Below, piece after piece: positions 61,154-64,000 of a DNA stretch of 64,000 nucleotides. The stretch comes from an uncultured Prochlorococcus sp. (GTDB taxonomy: Bacteria > Cyanobacteriota > Cyanobacteriia > PCC-6307 > Cyanobiaceae): the NCBI GenBank assembly GCA_902563335.1, contig CACEWU010000001.1, positions 41,025 to 105,024 on the forward strand, given 5' to 3'. Each line of letters opens with the position of its first letter. The first letter of the stretch is position 1. Under the pieces are notes generated by a model. It was given only the letters and a program-made list of their open reading frames with translations, made no database searches and was not told the origin of the DNA. A program made the position numbers and the translations under genes.

Positions 61154-62718
61154 CTTCCCAGCATCTCATGAAGCAAACAATCCACTTCATCAAGCGCTGT
61201 TTGCCACGCACCGAATTGCTTACATCTTGCTAAGCGGATTGATGGATATAGAGAGGTTTGATTTCCTTTTTGTCCCCACCTCCAGTCGCAAGGTGAATTT
61301 AATAGGACTACGCAAGGTATTTCTAGCATTCCGCAAAGATGGGCCATTGCAGTATCTACTGTGACAACTGCCATGAGTTGTTCGACAAGTTGTGCAGTTG
61401 ACTCCCAGCTAGGGAAGCGTGGAGGTGGCTTTAAAAGTCCTTGCTGTATCTCGTTTAATACATCATTTGCTAATGCGTCTTGCTGAAGGCCTTGTAAATC
61501 AGCATTAAATGAAAGTGCCCACTTTCTTCCTTGCTTTATCAATAAATTGAAGGGGATGTCACGAACTCTCGCATTTCTTTCTGGCTGTGCATTCTTATGT
61601 ATCCCTGCATTCCAAAGTAGTCCGATAGTGGCTTGCCTCTTTGACGAGGAATTAATTGTTTTCAGAGACTTACCTTTTATTGGGCTGTTTTGTTTCCAGA
61701 CACCCAAGATGATTGGTAGATACCACATGCCAAGATGAATTGAGTTTTGATGCCAAGGTTTGCTTTTTGCATACATTGGTTCAAGGCAGCAGTTTTTAGG
61801 CAAGTCAAGTCGGTTGCGAGCTAGATCTATGAGTGATGGCCTTAACCAAAGACGTAATTTTTTAGTGCGTTTTGCGGCTTCTTGTACCCAGCCAAGATTC
61901 TGTATCGTATCTCCAAACCCTTGATCATCCCATAAAGCGAGTTCAAGGGTTGAATTTCCTTTCCAGATATTCTCTCTAAATTGTTTATCTTGCCAGAAAA
62001 GTGTTTGAGCACCCATGCCAGCAAGAAGGAATTCTTGTGCATCATTATCAAGAATATTGCAACAAAGACGTAATACGCCGAAATTCATCAACTGCAGGTG
62101 AACTTCGATCGTATCTTTAAGGGTTTCTCTTGGTGTAGAAACTAAACTTTTTAAACTTTTACTTATTAAGTAATTAGAGTGAAATTTATTTCCATTAATA
62201 ATTTCCAATTGCTTTTCTAGTGCTTTACTCTGCATTGCTAATGCTCTTTCTAATTCACCATTCCATTGCAGGCTTATTGCTAAATTGCTATAACTTCTTG
62301 GACTAGGTTGGAGTTCTACTTGTTGTTTAGCGAACTCAACTGCTTCGGAAAATCGTTGTTGGAATATCCTTAGTTGACAAGCTGTATTTAGGATTAATGC
62401 TGTTTCCTCTTGATTTGAATTGTTGACACCAAGAGCTGCTTGCAGGTAGCCTTCTGCATTATTTGGATTTAAAACTTCAAGTTCTAATAAGCATAGATTG
62501 TTAAGAGTTCTGATTCTATCTGAATCGCTCTTTAATGTTAACTTGTAAGCACGTCTGGCTAATTTATTCTCATTCAATGATTGATAAAGTCTCCCAAGTT
62601 GATGTAATTGATCTGCAGAGCCACCTTCTATAAGAATTAAGCTTTTTATTGCTTTAATAGCTTCTATTAAAGATCCACTTCTCTCCAGTGTATCGATTTC
62701 TATTTTTTTCTTATTCAT
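61150..62718 (-). CDS. TPR protein with GT9-like C-terminal domain
   Basis: N-terminal TPRs; C-term ESTAQLVEQLMAVVTVDTAMAHLCGMLEIPCVVLLNSPCDWRWG. Confidence 0.75.
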   Translation of the reverse strand: MNKKKIEIDTLERSGSLIEAIKAIKSLILIEGGSADQLHQLGRLYQSLNENKLARRAYKLTLKSDSDRIRTLNNLCLLELEVLNPNNAEGYLQAALGVNNSNQEETALILNTACQLRIFQQRFSEAVEFAKQQVELQPSPRSYSNLAISLQWNGELERALAMQSKALEKQLEIINGNKFHSNYLISKSLKSLVSTPRETLKDTIEVHLQLMNFGVLRLCCNILDNDAQEFLLAGMGAQTLFWQDKQFRENIWKGNSTLELALWDDQGFGDTIQNLGWVQEAAKRTKKLRLWLRPSLIDLARNRLDLPKNCCLEPMYAKSKPWHQNSIHLGMWYLPIILGVWKQNSPIKGKSLKTINSSSKRQATIGLLWNAGIHKNAQPERNARVRDIPFNLLIKQGRKWALSFNADLQGLQQDALANDVLNEIQQGLLKPPPRFPSWESTAQLVEQLMAVVTVDTAMAHLCGMLEIPCVVLLNSPCDWRWGQKGNQTSLYPSIRLARCKQFGAWQTALDEVDCLLHEMLGS

Positions 62719-63818
62719 ATTTTAAAGCTACATCCACTAGATGCTTGCGGGAATCTTTCTAATAGTATTTGATCAAGCTTTGCTCGTTGATTCCAAATTA
62801 AATTGTAAAGCTTGATTCTATTTGGAAGAAGATCACGTAAATTTGATTCTTTGAGGAGCTTTCTGTGAGAATTTGATACCTTAATCAATCTTTTTTCTGG
62901 ATCATTATATAGTATTTTAGCTTGCGGTATTAATTGATCAAGAGTTTCGCAGAATAAACCATTTTCATTGTTTCCTATAACCTCTTTATATAGTCCAGGT
63001 CCACCAATGACTGCTACAGACTCTGCTGCTGCCTCCATCCATTTAATAGGTGTTTTGCAATTGTTTGGGAGAGAATTTTCTAAAGGTAAAAGGGCTAAAT
63101 GACAACTACCCATGACTTTACGGTAATCTGAATATTTTAGGAGTGGATATTTTTCTACACTTTGATTTGGAAGTGAATCAGCAAGCTTTGAATCACCGAC
63201 TATTACAATTTTTATTGAATTAGTTTTGTTGCACCATTCAGTCAATGGAATGCTCAACTTCTTGTGTTCATTTTGCCTGTTTTGGTTTCCAATGAAGATG
63301 CGAAAGCTTGAGCCATATTCTATGTGCTTCTTAATATTTAATGATGGTATTCTCCAAATAGCATTTGGAACAATGAAGCTCATTGGTTGGATAGATTCTA
63401 ATTCCTTAGCTAGTAGTTGGGAGGAGGTATGTAAGCCATGAGATAAGCACAGCGGGGCCATTTTAATATTTTTAAGTGCTTTCTTTATTTCCCGAGGGAA
63501 AAGATCTGGATGATCGTCCCATTCGATTAATAATATACATCCTCGATCTCTTATCCATCTAAGAATATTTAGCTGTTCTTCCCAGCTTGATGGTCGAGGT
63601 CTTTGCCAAATAACTAGGCTGTTAGGTCTAATTGCCTTTGGGAGGAGAAAAGGATGTCGATGTAACCTGCAATCAACACCTAGGCGTTGAAGTCCACAAA
63701 AAGGTTCGCGAACTCTTACTTGTTCATGAGGACCATGGCTATTGACTAATACCTCTATCTGTAGTGGACGGCTTAGTCCAAACTGCATTTGATTTTTTAG
63801 GTTTTGATTGATCTTCAC
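62715..63818 (-). CDS. Glycosyltransferase-like protein (GT1/GT4-type)
   Basis: IEVLVNSHGPHEQVRVREPFCGLQRLGVDCRLHRHPFLLP; HLALLPLENSLPNNCKTPIKWMEAAAESVAVIGGPGLYKEVIGNNENGLFC. Confidence 0.7.
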   Translation of the reverse strand: MKINQNLKNQMQFGLSRPLQIEVLVNSHGPHEQVRVREPFCGLQRLGVDCRLHRHPFLLPKAIRPNSLVIWQRPRPSSWEEQLNILRWIRDRGCILLIEWDDHPDLFPREIKKALKNIKMAPLCLSHGLHTSSQLLAKELESIQPMSFIVPNAIWRIPSLNIKKHIEYGSSFRIFIGNQNRQNEHKKLSIPLTEWCNKTNSIKIVIVGDSKLADSLPNQSVEKYPLLKYSDYRKVMGSCHLALLPLENSLPNNCKTPIKWMEAAAESVAVIGGPGLYKEVIGNNENGLFCETLDQLIPQAKILYNDPEKRLIKVSNSHRKLLKESNLRDLLPNRIKLYNLIWNQRAKLDQILLERFPQASSGCSFKI

Positions 63819-64000
63819 TAAAAGCTCAACCCTTTACGATGACTGGAAAAACATGTGAACACTTAATTTTTTAATAGATTACTGTGGAGTATGCAAATAG
63901 TTCATTGCATTAGGATTTCTATAAAGAATTTTAATGGATCTTTTCGATTTCATTAGTGAGATAAAGTGAAATCATATGCATTCAAGATTTGTAGAGAGAT

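Noticed and set aside
30514-64000. Prophage or integrative element associated with tRNA-Gly
   Set aside because: No integrase, phage structural gene, transposase or duplicated tRNA 3' end visible in the window.

Overview
The window is a low-GC picocyanobacterial chromosome segment, most consistent with a Prochlorococcus-type genome (sqdX/sqdB, thiG, rpmI-rplT, dnaX, clpX-clpP-tig, asd-dapA-rnj, tilS, uvrB, lysC, holA, cobH, mutS, psbZ-ribH). Roughly 1-30.5 kb is housekeeping. After a tRNA-Gly(GCC) at 30.5 kb, the rest (about 31-63.8 kb) is an envelope/glycosylation region. It holds dTDP-rhamnose genes (rfbA, rfbC, rfbD, rfbB), many diverse glycosyltransferases and three TPR + GT9-like proteins. 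It also holds two SPINDLY/OGT-like (GT41) loci, one split in two frames at an A8 tract. A 680-aa RTX-like Ca-binding repeat protein has its own strong-looking promoter, structured leader and terminator. Nearby is a type I secretion block: PpiC-like protein, ABC exporter with cNMP-binding and degenerate C39-like domains, and HlyD-like adaptor. The main hypothesis is a dedicated system that glycosylates and exports an abundant RTX beta-helix surface protein, loosely analogous to SwmA-type systems of marine Synechococcus. The supporting observations are a higher-order repeat with regularly placed Ser/Thr-rich loops and a possible slippage switch in one GT41 gene. All functional assignments come from reading protein sequence; no searches were run.
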